NCBI GenBank assembly: GCA_036365455.1
Contig: JAWQUS010000030.1
Location: 16,202,001 to 16,266,000 of the forward strand
Length of the DNA: 64,000 nucleotides
Source of the DNA: Macrosoma leucophasiata
Lineage: Eukaryota > Arthropoda > Insecta > Lepidoptera > Hedylidae
Direction of reading: 5' to 3'
Under the pieces are notes generated by a model that did not search any database, was not told the DNA's origin, and was given only the letters and a program-made list of their open reading frames with translations. Shown piece after piece: positions 23,601 through 38,600 of this stretch (the stretch's first letter is position 1; every line of letters begins with the position of its first letter). A program made the position numbers and the translations under genes.

Positions 23601-26600
23601 CCGCGAGCTCCGTCACTGAAGCTCTACCGTCACCGTAGTGGTCAAAATGCAGATGCGTTGCCACCCCTGAGACCTTAGGTGTTATGCCTCTGTGATAGTT
23701 ATTACGGGGCCATACATTACCACCTAACCGGAACACGATAGTGCTGAACACTACCATTTGGCGGCAGAAAGGTTAAGTAATGTGGTGGTGCCTACACTGA
23801 AATTCTACCACCAACCACATTTTGTGGTCTAGCGAGTACACTGAACATCGGACAGATATGTTGGACGAACTAAAGAGAACAACTATTGGGTCAGCTTATT
23901 TTGAAGATCTTATTTGTTGTCCTGAAAAGTTTTGACCTGCTGCGCACTTTTGCACATCGTTGGCACAACGTCAGGAAGTTACTGAATTGAGCTGCTGTGT
24001 AAATTGAGAGGTAAGTCAAGTTCTTTATCATCAATTCTACTGGTGGTAGAGTTCCAGTGACGGAGCTCGCGGGCGTAGGCACCACCGCATTACCTAATAT
24101 ACTTGCCGCTAAATGGTAGTGTTCAGCACTATCGTGTTCCGGTTAGGTGGTAATGTACGGCCCTGTAATTTCAGGCACAGAGGCATATCACCTAATGCCT
24201 CAGAAGTGGCAGCGCATCTGCATTTTGACCTCTGGTCATTGTGTGGGTGTCTATAGGCTGCAGTCATCACTTAACATCAATGTGAACTGCATGCTTGTTT
24301 GCTACTTTTATTACATAAAAAAAAAAAAAAAAAAAAAAATCCGAGCGCGACAATACCGCACCGAAATCCCCCGTGTGTTTCTGTTCTGATACACCCCATT
24401 CGGGGAGGAGCAGTAACATAATACGGACAAATTAAAGACAATAACTTGTAGGGAGATCCAGAAATGCATAGAAGCAGACGTTTTTATGTATTTCTTGATA
24501 TCCCATGTTTAGCTTCGTATACCGTAAGGTAGAAAGGGGAATGGGAGGTGGTGGGATATATATACGGAACCTTTAAACGAGTACGTTTCGAAAATGTCCG
24601 GTTTTTTCTTTAAAAATCTTTATAATATTTCATTCGCTTGCGTTATTACGAAAAATGCAATATTACACAACAAGAAGATACAATCAAGTGTCAATCAAGT
24701 AGATAGTTCTAACTTAGTTGAGCATCAATATTCAACATTGAGATTTTCTTGTGTGTTCAACGTTTATAAGATCCAAAACATGCAAGTTAGCTTATGGCAT
24801 GTTCATAAGCTAATATCAACAAGAGCTACAAACTGTATTTATATGATTTATATGATATGTTCTTAGGTTTTCGCGAGCTACACTCATTGAAATAAAACTA
24901 TTTTTACGGATTTATCTTGCGTGTATTTAACTAAAATGCTTTTTAAAATCAACCCGACGTTTCGGTCGCTTTTCAGCTTCCGTGGTCCCGGGCAGACTAA
25001 GGTGACATTTGTCTGACAGCAGTTTGAAAAATTATACGTATCTACCTCCAACGATTTCGTAATTGCCTAGCTTGATTTTAAAAATCATTTTATTTTAATA
25101 TACACGACATAAATCCGTTATAGTTTTATTTCAATAATTTATATTTATAACGAATACCGCTATTGATACAAAGGACAAAAAGAAACCGGCGAATTATGGA
25201 TGTTTGCATATATTGTAGTTTTATTTAAACTTTGATTTGTTGCTCTTATTTTACATACAAATAAAAGAGATTCTATAAATAACATGTATTCATCTAAACG
25301 TAGGTAGCTTGTTTTATAAATTTCACATAGCCCAAACACAACACACTTCAAAACCATAATCTATTAACTACTAACATGGACCCCAAAGTGGACCATAGAT
25401 TACGATCCAAAAAAAAAACAAAACTCGCCATACCCGAGCTGTCAACACTACAAGTCTCTAATAATACATCATTACAACCCTATTTTGTTGCTTATTACTC
25501 AACATCATTCCCGCCACCATAAGGGAGAGTATCAAACCCTCGCCATCAAACCAGATCTCTACACCCATGTGTAATCTTCGCTACGACGGCTCAAGTTAAA
25601 TTGGATAATTTATAACCATGACCAAACCGAAAGACCGACGGCAGTACAAAAATGTGGGAAACAAAAGGTCAAGCAACAGTGGATGATGTAAGCTGGTTAG
25701 CCAAAAGCAAGAGACGGGCCACATTTGCCGTGCAATTTTCGCAATTTACTTTTAATAAGCCGCCTGTGTGGGTGAGCGAACGAAATCTTGTGTTCACGCA
25801 GACGGTTAAATAGGCATTAAAATAGCTTCATAAAGATTTTTGTATAGTAAATACTGCAACTTTTTGGTTTTTACATACATAAAATTAGAGACCTTGATGT
25901 CGCGTTGTCTTCAAACCAAAAATGAATAAAGGAAGCAGAAGGGCGAGACTGACATAGTTCACTGAATAGTGACATTGGGCCATAGCTCGAAAAACAGATT
26001 ACGACGAACTACTATTCTGTAAGATGTAACGTAGGGAAACTCTCAAGAAGTGGGCTTGGTGATCGCGGCTAATTACCAAAAGACTTAGATCTTCGGTCGT
26101 TCTTTCAGTCTTTGGGGAGAGGCTGTTCTACAGCTATAGAAACCCTTTGGACTAATATGATTACTTTGATACGTAAGCAGAACACGGTGGCACTAAACAC
26201 TACCATTTACCGGTAGATAAAATAATGTAGCGGTAGTTTCGTCTTCGAAGACCGTCTCTGAATCTCGGATGCGTAGGCACATAAATCAAAGTAATTGTTT
26301 ATAAGCTCTACGTAACTTAATCTTTGGCGTAGCACTTGGGCCGTTGCCGGTCGTAAGCTAATTCAGTTAAAATAATAATCCACCCATAATCCCACGTCCG
26401 CCCTAATAGTTTTTATCTCTTACAAGGGTAGAATTAATATTTCAACGTGTTGAACCCGCCCCTCGCGTCACGTCGTGATCTTTATTGTTATTGGGGCTGA
26501 ATTATAAGGTGATTTACTTTTGAGACCAGACGGATTGATGTATATTTCTGTATTTCGCACGTGTATATTTTTTATTATAATCTATACAGCCCATACTTTG

Positions 26601-29600
26601 TCATAACACTGAAGGATTTTTAAAGCAAAACAATTGCCATACAGACTTTATAATTGGCTTTTTTCTCATAGGTTTCTTCACCTATGTTGGCCTACCTTCA
26701 CCAGTGGAAATTTAAACTTGCTGCGGATTATCAAGGAACTAGCCGTTTGATCACCCGGACAACTAAAATGAGAAATGGACATGCGACAAAAAAAAAATTG
26801 GATAAGCGAACCGACAGTATATTGATGGTAACCAGGTATATGATTAATGTTTTCGCAGAGTTTCGCGAGCTTCATACATTGTAGAAATTATATTTCCGAA
26901 TTTTCTCGCGTATACAACACTCCCGACTTCTGCTTATACCCTACGTTTCGATCGATTTCCAGCTACCATGGCCACGGGTAAACTAATTCGATGATTGTCG
27001 AATTAGTCTGTGGGGTCTAAAAAGAAGTTGGGAGTATTGCATGCGCGAGAAAATCCGCAAATATAATTTCCACAAGGTATATGATTGTTCTCCATTTACA
27101 TACCTAACTAACATCATCCCAGTATTCCCCGAAGAGGCAGACCCACAATTCACCTGTTACATTTTGACACTGCTACATCCATGTAACAGATCGCTATTGA
27201 CTCTCCGGGCACATAAGCAAATTCCAAGGGTGGCAATGAGAAGCTACCAGAAAATGGAGAAAATCCGTCCGTCTGTCTGTCACCAGGCTGTATCTCATAA
27301 ATAGTGATAGCTAGAAAGCTAACATTTTCACAAATTATGTATTTCTGTTACCGCTATAAAGAGAAAATTAATTACTAAAAATAAGAACATGAAAATGATA
27401 AGGGGTCCAAGGGAGTGGAGTGTCTGTTTGTATACATATATTTACATATATTTTTTATCTTGTTTGACATGTATATCAATTGTTATTCGCTTTAATTTAT
27501 TTTGTTTGTTTTTGACGTGTCATAAGAGGTGCCTGTCACCCTAAATGAGTAAATGAGTTTCTGATTCTGATTCTGATTCTGTAATATTAAAAAAAACGCT
27601 TTTTACAAAATGCATATGTTTTATACACGGTACATATACCAAAACAACATTTTTTACAATTTTTGTCTGTCTGTTTGTTTGGCGGGGCTAATCTTGGGAA
27701 CGGCGGGACCGATTTTGACGGGACTTACACTGGCAGATAGCTGATGTGATAAGGAGTAACGTAGGCTACTTTTATCTCCATACATACATACCTACCTACA
27801 TATAAATAAGTAGAATTGGTGTGTATCCGACTTTGACGGGACTTCCACGGGTAGGTAGCTGATGTATTAAGGAATAACTTAGGCTACTCTTATCTCCATA
27901 CATCCATACATACATACCTACATACACATTAGTAGAATTGGAGTGTATCCGATTTTGACGGGACTTTCACTGGCAGATAGCTGATGTGATAAGGAGTAAC
28001 TTAGGCTACTTTTATCTCCATACAACCATACATACATACCTACATACAAATAAATAGAATTTGGGTGTCTCCGATTTTGACGGGACTTTCACTGGCAGAT
28101 AGCTGATGTAATAAGGAGTAACTTAATTTTGTACTTGCTGCGCCCACGACTTCGTCCGGGTAGATACTGAACAATCATATTTTTTCTCACGTGGACGAAG
28201 TCGCGGGCACAGCTAGTTAAAAATATAAAGACTATTTGCATTGTTTGGAAGTCTTGATTTTCAGATGATAAAATAATTAAGCAATCGTAAAAATAAAAAA
28301 TAAAAAAAATACGCTTACACTCACAGCCCCGCAGTAGGTGTGCCGTTGTACACATACAACACATACACAAACACCCAGACCCGAAACAAATATCTGTAGG
28401 CCATACAAACATTTCCCCCGGTGCTGGGATCGAACCCGCGACCCTTCGAATCAAACGGTCATCTCACACCGCTGGACTAACCGGGTCGTCATATGTGAAC
28501 AGTGATGGTATCCAAGCATATTTAGTGTCTCGTTGATTCATCCTTTGATCCCCATAATTGACGGCAATTCAATCAACTGCTCTTTCTGAATCCAGTGTTG
28601 TCTCGTATTTCTTTTGCCGACCCGGTTAGTACAGCGGTGTGAGATGACCGTTTGATTCGAAGGGTCGCGGGTTCGATCCCCGCACCGGGCGAAATGTTTG
28701 TATGGCCTACAGATATTTGTTTCGGGTCTGGGTGTTTGTGTATGTGTTGTATGTGTACAACGGTACCCACGACACAGATTTATACCTACTGTGGGGCTGT
28801 GAGTGTAAGCGTATTTTATTTATTATTATTATTTATTATTTCTATATTCAATTGTTCCGGTCAAGGAGGACAACTGTCGCGCATATGTGGCCCCTGACTT
28901 TCCTCACTTTTATTTATCTCTTTACTTCTAAATGTCAGCATCGCTACTTCTAGTCCTTAGATCTTTCAAAGTTTCGCATTCAATTGGAATATATTGAGTG
29001 GAGAATGAAAATTCTCAGTTACACTTCTGAAATATATGAAATTAGACTCGTCTGCAAAGCACTAAAGGTACCACACCTTACTAACGACCAAATCGTGGGT
29101 AAAATGTGTTCACCAACATTGTGCAGAAGAAGTTCCTATATTTTTTAACATCATCCACAATAAAGTTTGCTATTGTTAACATTTGGTTTAAACTACTAAT
29201 GAATGACCGTTACATACATGTCCCCTTAATAATGTCCGGATTTCTTTTTAATCGATAGGATGATGCCATTAATTCTTGACCTAAGAAATCCCTAAACAAA
29301 TAATTAAAATTTGGCATCAAATCACAAAACAATATTTTTTTCAACTTCATTGAAAACTAAACAATTGAAACAAACGCGTTAATGGTATAAACGCGCTCAC
29401 TGAATCAAAGGCATATTCAATGCGATTGCGCAATCATTAAATTTGACAAGGTTGCCCACTTCCAAGAACACATGTCGTGATGCCACTCTGTCACGTTGAA
29501 TTCCTATTATACGAAGACACGGCTCTCTCTCATAAAATTCGCATTTGTCGAACTATTCGAAGGGGGCCTAATAAATTGCCATGGGTCTGTTTAAGTTTGC

Positions 29601-32600
29601 TGTTTCACGAGTTCACACCACAGTCAAAGATTTTGAACTTTATTACGTTGTAATAAGGTCGTGTAATAATAGGATCAGGGGTGTCAAAAGCAGTAGGGGT
29701 GCGGTAATTAGACAGTGTTCGGTAAACGGCAATTGTTTGCGTTTGTTACACATACAGAGTAGAGTGCGCTTGAGTTAAATAATAACAAATACATTATTCG
29801 ATGCGGTGTGAAGTAAGTAATGACTTTGGCGGGTGGTCCGTTAATTGCTTCTTTTATAAGCAAAGTCTATAATGGGTATTGTGCGAATTTTGAATGTTTT
29901 GTTCCTATTGTTTCAAACTATTGTATACTTTGTAAGCGGTAAACAGTACTGAAGCGCTTGGTTAAAGTTTTTAGCGTTAATATTGATAGATGATTAAACT
30001 CAAACAGAAATTTACTTTTCAAATTAATTTTAATTTTGGTTTAACAGAGTAACTTTTACATAACCTACTGTTGGAGCTTGAAATTAAACTCTAGGGTTTT
30101 TTTTTAAGTAATGGCATCGCTATTACGCATTTTGCCAGTGACAAGTAAGACAATATTTCGTGTTCGTAAGAAGCAGGGTAATAGTCAGTCAGACAATTAA
30201 TTATCAGTCCGTCAGTCAGAGTCACAGTCACTAATTCGAGTAAAGCGATGGCTACTTTACCAGAAAGTTTACAATGAAGTTTTGGCGGCAACGTCGAAGG
30301 AAAAGTCGTATCATTGCACTGTCATTCTATTTCACTTTATACACGGGCACCGTAATAAATCTATATCAAATAAAATGCCACCAACTTTATTTATAAAAAC
30401 TATAACTTAACTTAACTTTATATATAAAACTCAAAAATAGACTAAGAAAATGAAATAAAATAAGAGCACCACACGCCTCTTTCAAGGTGCCCAAAACTGA
30501 ACTCTAGGGTGTAAGCACATATTTGCGGCTAAAATATCCAGCACAATCGCATTCTGTGTCGGTAGGAATATATATACCTACGTTTTTTATGTAAGGATGT
30601 CGCAAACAAGCAAGCTGTTCAAAATGATGAAAAGTGATCATTGTAGCCATAGGTAGTTTTTGTGTAGTTGTCTAAACAACTACACAAAAACTACCCCTGT
30701 GATAATTATTACGGGGCCTTATAATATTAATGTATTTACGGTCATATAAGGTCTATAATCATTATCTATGTTCCGCAATGTATCAAGAAATAAGATATCC
30801 ATAAAAATTAAGTTCCCTTACCACAAGACATCCATATTTTGTACGGTCTCAAAATTCAAAAACTCTCTACTAGAGAATGCATTGGCATATCCAGATGTAG
30901 AAATATTGGGGTTCCCGCTCAAAATTTGCGGGGTTAATCCCTGATACGTGAGTTTTTGCGGTGTTACGTCGAAACGCATTTCATACTCTACGCACCATAG
31001 AGAGTATTTTTTATGTAATGATGGTGGCAAACATGCAATTCACATGGATGTTAAGAGACGACTGCAGCCTATACACATCTATACAAAAACTAGAGGTTAA
31101 AATGCATACGTTGCCACCCCTGAGATTTAAGATGTTTCGCATCTGTGACAGAAAGAATCATGGCAAGTTTCATACATTGATTTATACGAAAAAAGTTAGA
31201 AAAAGGTACAAGGTATGAACTCGGTTAAAAACGGATTAGAAATATTATCTAGGGAATCTAAAGAACATTTTCTGGTATTTAAAATATTTTTAAATCACCG
31301 GAATAAAAATCGTCTTTCCTAACAACAGTAGAAGCACTCCATACTAAAGTTTAATTTCAAACTTTTTATTCCGGAAAGTTAAAAATATTTTAAGTATCAG
31401 GAAATGTTGGTTAGGTTCACTGGATAATATTTCCATCCTGATTTACCTGATTTATTTTATTTATTTTTATCCTGTGTACCTTTTTTTCATTTTTCTGAAC
31501 AAATCTTGCCATGATCCTTTTGGGTCATACATTACTATCTAACCGGAACACGACAGTATTGATCACAACCATTTCGCGGCAAATACATTAGGTAATGCGG
31601 TGATGCCTACGTCCTCAAATCCAACACGCTCTACCATCTGTAGCCTTAATGGTGGTATCAAATAGTTTTGAGAACACTGTCCGAAAAAAATCATAAAACA
31701 AATTACTTAATATTTCAGCCGAGTTAGAGTTATTTCCGCGTATGATTTGCTATTCACGCTCCCGAACTCTGCACTTTATACAAACGTTAAAACTGAGCAA
31801 AAACGAGCATACCACCTAAGTCACCTACTTAAAAGTTATGCCACTCTAATCATGTCAGCATACGGTAATGTTTTAAAACACTTCATACGTGAAGTTAACG
31901 TAAAAGTTATCGTTAATGACGTCTGAAAATGTTTAAGAAAAGCGGAGGAAGTTTGCTTGACTCCGCTAAGTGACAGGTTATGTTGGGGACTCGTGTTACA
32001 GCTAATGCATTGAAATTGCGCGTTTTCGCTTCGACTCCCGCGAATTTGATTGACGCTTCCGAACCTTTATGGTGTTTGATGGGCGACTTTTTCCTTTATG
32101 ATTTTATGTTATCTTTTCCAATCGCGAAGTGCTTTTTGAGGTTATGTGTTGTAACAGTTGATTTATATAAATTTGACAAGACCTTGGGAATTATATTATC
32201 CTACAATACTAAACGAGCAATGTTTGAAAAACGAAGGTATATATTTATTATCACGTTCTTGAAAATAAATGTGTATGTGTCGTTCGTTCGATTACAAAAA
32301 ACCGCTTCAATACTGATCATTAACAAAAAAACCCGGCATGTTCGACTCATTCAATTGAGGATTGATTCAAGGATTGGAAAAAAGTCGATCACTAAATCTG
32401 TTCGTATCAGCTCAACAGTTCATTGAATCAGCAAGCCAGGTCGATTGATACAAACTATTAATTCTATAAATGTCAACGGTTCGCGCTCGGTTCGTTTCAA
32501 TCACTCGGACCGCCGCGACCTGCGTTGCTGTGTCATCGAACATCGAATGGATCGCCCAGATTTGAAGACCCGGTTCTTATGAATTTCGTTCATGATTCGT

Positions 32601-35600
32601 TCATTTGCGAACGACACATAATATCGTAAAAGGCTATTACACGACACGGTATTCAGGGTCCGGCAGAAAGGGTGGGCGTGGCCTCGCGCCGGGTTGCCGC
32701 TTATTACACTATCCGGTCGACAACGCCCTAACTCAATCACAGTACAAATACACGGACCGCTCCGGTCGCTCTAATTAGGGCCCTAACTCTAAATGTTATT
32801 ACACTACCCTGACCCTTGCTATCGTACCCTGAATACCGTGCCGTGTAATAAGTCCTTTACACGAAAACGGCTACAACGATTTAAATGAAATTTGCAATAT
32901 ACCTACAGGGGCGAGAAATTGATCTAACGATGCTCTTATTTATAAAAAATAGTTTTCTTAATAGTTTTCATGAAACACCTACGATATTTCAATAGCCTAA
33001 AGGCCTTGACATATAAGTACATAATACCTATAAAATAGACTTATCTTTATCCCTGCTAACATTTTCAAAGAAATACAGACATGAAGTCATAATAAAGTCA
33101 TGTTCTAAATCATACATAGTTACATTCACCAAAATTCAGCAATTACTATCTAGTTTATAAACTTCCAAAGCACATAATTAACACAGCGGTACTAGGATAA
33201 CAGAGAGTTATAGCGTGTTCGAGTTGCGTTAAGTTTTTCATCACATGATTAGGAGCAAATTGCACCCTCCCCGCACCCCCGCACCCCCGAACTCGTGGGA
33301 TCTCGCAAATCTTCTGTGATCCGACTAACATCCGAAGAGCTTCTTTAGCATTACGAGATTGGAATACATTGCTTTGGATGTGGCATTAATTCAATGTTAG
33401 AAGCATAATTTTTTTATTTATTTTCGTGCCTGTATTTTTTTAAGCATTGAAGTATTATTTACTTAAATACTAGAAACGACGTCTCGACTAGGCTGTATAT
33501 AACATGACAGACCCATCGGCTCTTATTAACTTTTGACGTTTTTAGTCTACATCAAGCGATTATGTCAATGTTTTATCTTGACTTTAGTTTCCAAAGACAC
33601 TCCTAAAATCAGATTAAGAATAATTAAGAAGTGACATAGGTTAATGACAATCAAGTTTCATCACTACATATTATAAAGTAAAGTCCCTCTATTTTATATA
33701 TCTGTATGCGGTAATCTCGAAAAGCTGTGAACAGATTTTGTTCCTGTTTGAAATATTGGAAAGAGGGTTTTATGAGCAAGGTATATATCTATTAAATATC
33801 TAATAAATGCTAGTTTTAAATATTGCATTAGCGGCTATACCTGTCAAGGATTAATTAACAGATGTGCTTCTGTGATTTCGTATACGACACTTTTAAATGA
33901 ATATTAAATAGCGTAAGTACTTCAGTATGAAATAGAAAGAAAAGAAAGAAAGAAAATATTTTTATTCACTTAATTCACACATACATAACACCGAAAAAAA
34001 AACAATGAAACAAATAGAAAAAAAAAACACACAAGGAATGACTGTGTGAGATCAAGTGAAAGGCGCTCATCTCAGCTATTCGTTGCAGCGAGTGCTGCAA
34101 CACCGATAAAATAAATGTGGCTTGAAAACTGCCGCATCCATCACCAAACAGTACCTCCGCGTTCGTAGCTCGTATGTAATTAGATTGCTCGTTGAGAGTG
34201 GTGTAATTCGCGTAAAATGGTACATGTATCGTAGCTAATATATTTACCGACGAATTATCTCCCGGATAATACTCGACGTCTGCAATATTATTTAATACGT
34301 CTAGTAATTCATAATTTACGTACCGCTTCGAGTAATCAACATTAATTAAGTATTCAGATAGGCAATTAGGATAATCTGAAGCTAGACTGATGTAGATCTT
34401 TAAGTTATTTTGACGTTGAACTATGTTTTACTTAGTCTATCTGGGAGACAATTTACAAGTATACCTACAGGAATTGCCCGCCTAATGATAGGTATTTTAT
34501 TGTGATTCACTTTTGAATTGGGTTCAACTCTATATGTTTCGATAATAGACTATAATCCAGGATAAGATCAGATACAATCATGTCCATATTTCACCAAACA
34601 GACAAAGAAACCACTAGGGGATGAATTCATACATCCTTGCAATAATAAAGAAGTTAAGTTTAACTGCCTCGCTAGCGTAGTGGTAGCAGGCCACTACTAC
34701 TACGCTGGGGGTCCTGGGTTCGATTCCCGGGTCGGGGACTATCATAGATAACGGTTTAAAATCCTTTATCTGTGGTTCTATTGAGATTTTTCCAGTTTCT
34801 GGAATTTTACCAGTACCTCGGAGTTTGGTAATGTGCCCGGCGATGGCAACAGGTTCGCTATCTGTCACATGGGCCCAAACGTAACCGGCGAATCGTGGGT
34901 GTTTACATGTATGCTTGAATGCATGCATTTACCTCTGCCAACCCCTGCGAGGATTACAGGCGTGAAGTTACGTTAAGTTAAATTTGTGAACTGCTACATC
35001 GGTCGTATAAAAATACATGCCACATTGGCTAATAATACTTCCAATCGGAAAATGCTTTTACCAAGTGCAACATCGGAAAATTGCGTCTGCCTTACCTACT
35101 ACGTGGTATTGAATTTGCTTAATAATGCTCCTCAGACATTCGGTATGAAATGAAATGGGTTTCAATCACACGATGAGTCGCTTCTTGTTGAAGAGTACCC
35201 ATCAAACAGCACTCGTATTTTAGAATTCAATTCGTAATTTTTACTTTGTTATATGAATAATACTACGTTTTCTGTGAAAAATATTAAAGAGTAACATAGC
35301 TGGTATTATTACATCACATTTGGTACGGCTCCTAACTTGGGTTCGGGTGCATAATTTAGGTCTCAAGAGTGACCCCAGTGAGTTCTGTCAGATGGTGGGA
35401 TCAAAAGTCTTAGGAATCGGCGTGCATGTATGAAGAGAATGATGAAGGTAGACGAGGTACGAGAGGTATGTCAGGACCGGGATATCTGGCGCTCTACACT
35501 CTCTGCCTACCCCGTTAGTGACCTGGCGTGAAGATACATACATACAGGAGTGACCTCGAGGGTTACCGACTTGTTGTGACGGGGGGCCTCAGTAGCCGGT

Positions 35601-38600
35601 GGTTGACCCCACACCGGCGAAGCCAAGAGAAACTCAGTCAGGGAGCGGAGTTTAGTATGGCTGTGCTTGCCACTCGCTGCTGTGTTCCCAGCCGCCTAAC
35701 GGTGGTTCCGCCACCTACTAGGAACATGGTAGGGCCGCGGGAGGGTGGTTGAGGGTCAAACTCCTTCGACGCCCTGCTCCCTCAAGGCCGAAGTGTGTAC
35801 CCGAACTGCTCCACCAACAACTGGTATTGTGAGTGATCTGGGCAGTCTCACACAACCCGCCGTCTGTTCCCCTAAAGAGCAGGTGCCCATAAGGGTTTGG
35901 TCAAAAAAAGCTTTAGGAATGACGTCGCATCTATAATAAAATCTTCGGTTTTTATGTACATAAAAAGGCCAGTTTTACAATATATCACACAACAGTTTGT
36001 AAAATTGTTTGATCTTATAAGGGCTCCGTTTTTACTTTTTGAGTTACGGAACCCTTAGAATCGAGACATATTCATACAAATTTAAAACCGGGTGGGCATA
36101 GAGAGGGTTAAACCAGAGGCCAGTCCCACGCGGATACAGTTGCGTCAAATGACGCTGAAAATAAATCTAATTACTGCATTGTTATCATCTGATGTTTATT
36201 GTGACAGCTCTCCAAGGGATTATGAGCGTTATAATGTTTGATGGGTAATGGAAGAACAGGTGGTTGAAATAGGAAATCAGTTAAACTATTTATTTTTACG
36301 TTTGAAGGAGCTATCATCATAATCGTGTTCCGGTCAGGTGGTAATGTATGGCCCTGTTATTTCCGGCACAGAGGCATAATACCTTAGGCCTCAGGAGTGG
36401 TAACGCATCCGCATTTTGACCTTTGTCTTTGTGTGGGTGTCTATAGGCTGCAGTCATCACTTAACATCAATGTGAACTGCACGCTTGTTTACCACTTCCA
36501 TTACATTAAAAAAAAAAAATACGTACGTGAAGCTTTGAAGAAAACTTTGGACCCCTTTTTACGAAAATTACGCTGACGGAGGAGTATGAAAGGAGTTGTA
36601 ACGTGGTGTGTTCCCAATGGATGTACATCAATAGTACATCAAAAGAAAGCTAATATCTCAAAGATTTAAGGAAAAATAAAGTTAATTTGATAGAAACAAA
36701 GACGAAATAGTTTAATCATGTTCTTTTTTACTGATTATGGCAATTTGCACACTCAAGGACCTAGCTCTAGTGACATGGTTTTGGCGGGAACCTTGAAAGA
36801 GGCGTGGTGCTCTTATTTTATTTCATTTTCTTGGTGCATTTTTGAGTTATTATAAATAAAGTTGGTGGCATTTTGAATGATATAGGTTTATTACAGTGAC
36901 TGTGTATAGTGAAATAGAATAACAGTGCGAAAACACGGCCTTTCAGGTTGCCTCAAAAACTTCATTGCAAATGTTCTGGTAAAGTATCCATCACTTTACT
37001 CGAATTCCTGACTGTGACTCTGACTGACTGACTGTTAAATCTGGTTATTGACTGATTGACTCTGAATTTTACGCTTTATATTACGAATATGAAATATCGT
37101 TTTACTTGACACTGGCAATATGCGAAATAGCGATGCCATTACAAAGAAAAAAAAACCTAGTGACATCAGATTACAAACTTGTCAAAATAATTGTCAATCG
37201 CCATCGCCATATTTTTTTATTACCATTTAGTGTAAATTATTTTTAAACGCACAAACTACACAACTTTAACTAAAATTGATAGTCAGAAATAGTTTCAACT
37301 ACTATTTCAGTAATATTAATATTAAGTTTCGTGTACCGTACTTTAAACTGGTGAACAACTTCAAATACGCATAATATTATGAGATATCTTTTCATTTCAA
37401 TAATCAGTTTTTTGTTTATTGTTACGTCATTTTGGCAATGTGATAATAGCTATGATAATAGATTGTACTAGCTAATTACAAATTGCAAAGTTGTCATCTG
37501 ATAACTTTTGCCAAAAAAGCATTTAACATCAATTTCAAAATACTAACAAAATCTCAATTTGAACGAGATCAAAGAAAGTGTTATGTAGGCGTGTATGAAA
37601 AAAGTAGTGTGTACAGTAAGATACAAAAGTGTTCGATGTGAGTATGACATATCGTTAACATTGTCACACGGGGACAGGGTTGCGTCTCTGGGGACCCACT
37701 TCGGGGCACAATAATAATGTAACGAAATATTGTGATCAAACTAATGGTTATTAGTTGCTTCGTACGTACAATTGAATTTATGAACATTCTTGGGAACAGA
37801 CGGAGATAATACCTGCTGACAGAACCCTAATAGTTCTGTCTATTATTTGTATCGACTGAGACCAACGTTCTTATTATTGAAAGGGCGTAGGTATGATGTT
37901 ATAAAGTAATACAAACTGAAGAATAGGCTTTACATTTCATTTTTGTATGGACCCGTACTAATTATTACAGAGAGATAACAACTTTGGTCTCGCGGTGTGT
38001 CTTTTGTGTTTAGGCTGCAGTTATTACTTTACGTCTATATGAACTGCATGTTTGTTTGCCACTTCGTCACATAAAAAAGGACAAGTCATTGATTCATCTG
38101 ATTAAAAACACTGAATTATTGCACTATCATCATCATTACTATCCGCTTTTTCTGTCTATTATTCAATCATACACTACGAAATGTACTAGATTTTCTTAAA
38201 AATACTGAAATCAATAAAATAATTAATATATTCAAGTGGAAGACATCATTTAAGCGCATTTGTTTAACGCAATCATTCAGACTTTCCATATAATCTATAA
38301 TCTCATAATATCTTGTGTCGGTTAATTGATCGATGGCAACCACTTAGCAACAGCTAGCAGTGTAACAAACAGTAATTAACTGAACATTATTGGCAGCCCT
38401 AAGGTAAAGGTTGTCACCCTCGACAAGTGCCATTGTTGCAACGCCCTATTGTCCTCTCTCTCTGTTTACACGCTCTTTGCGCCCCGTTGCTTTAGCGCTT
38501 GTGTTCGCGAGCGTACTTCAAAATACTACGTCAATGTCATTGAGACGGAATTGAGTTTTCTGTTTTTTAATTTGCAGTTTCTTTTTAATTGCTTGAGTGT

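Noticed and set aside
28089..28897. Two frames sharing [18 protein letters not shown]
   Set aside because: Shared only because both read through the box-B region of SINE family C on opposite copies.
31980..32426. 148-codon open frame on the plus strand
   Set aside because: No recognisable domain, no splice or promoter context, composition like the flanking intron; likely chance.
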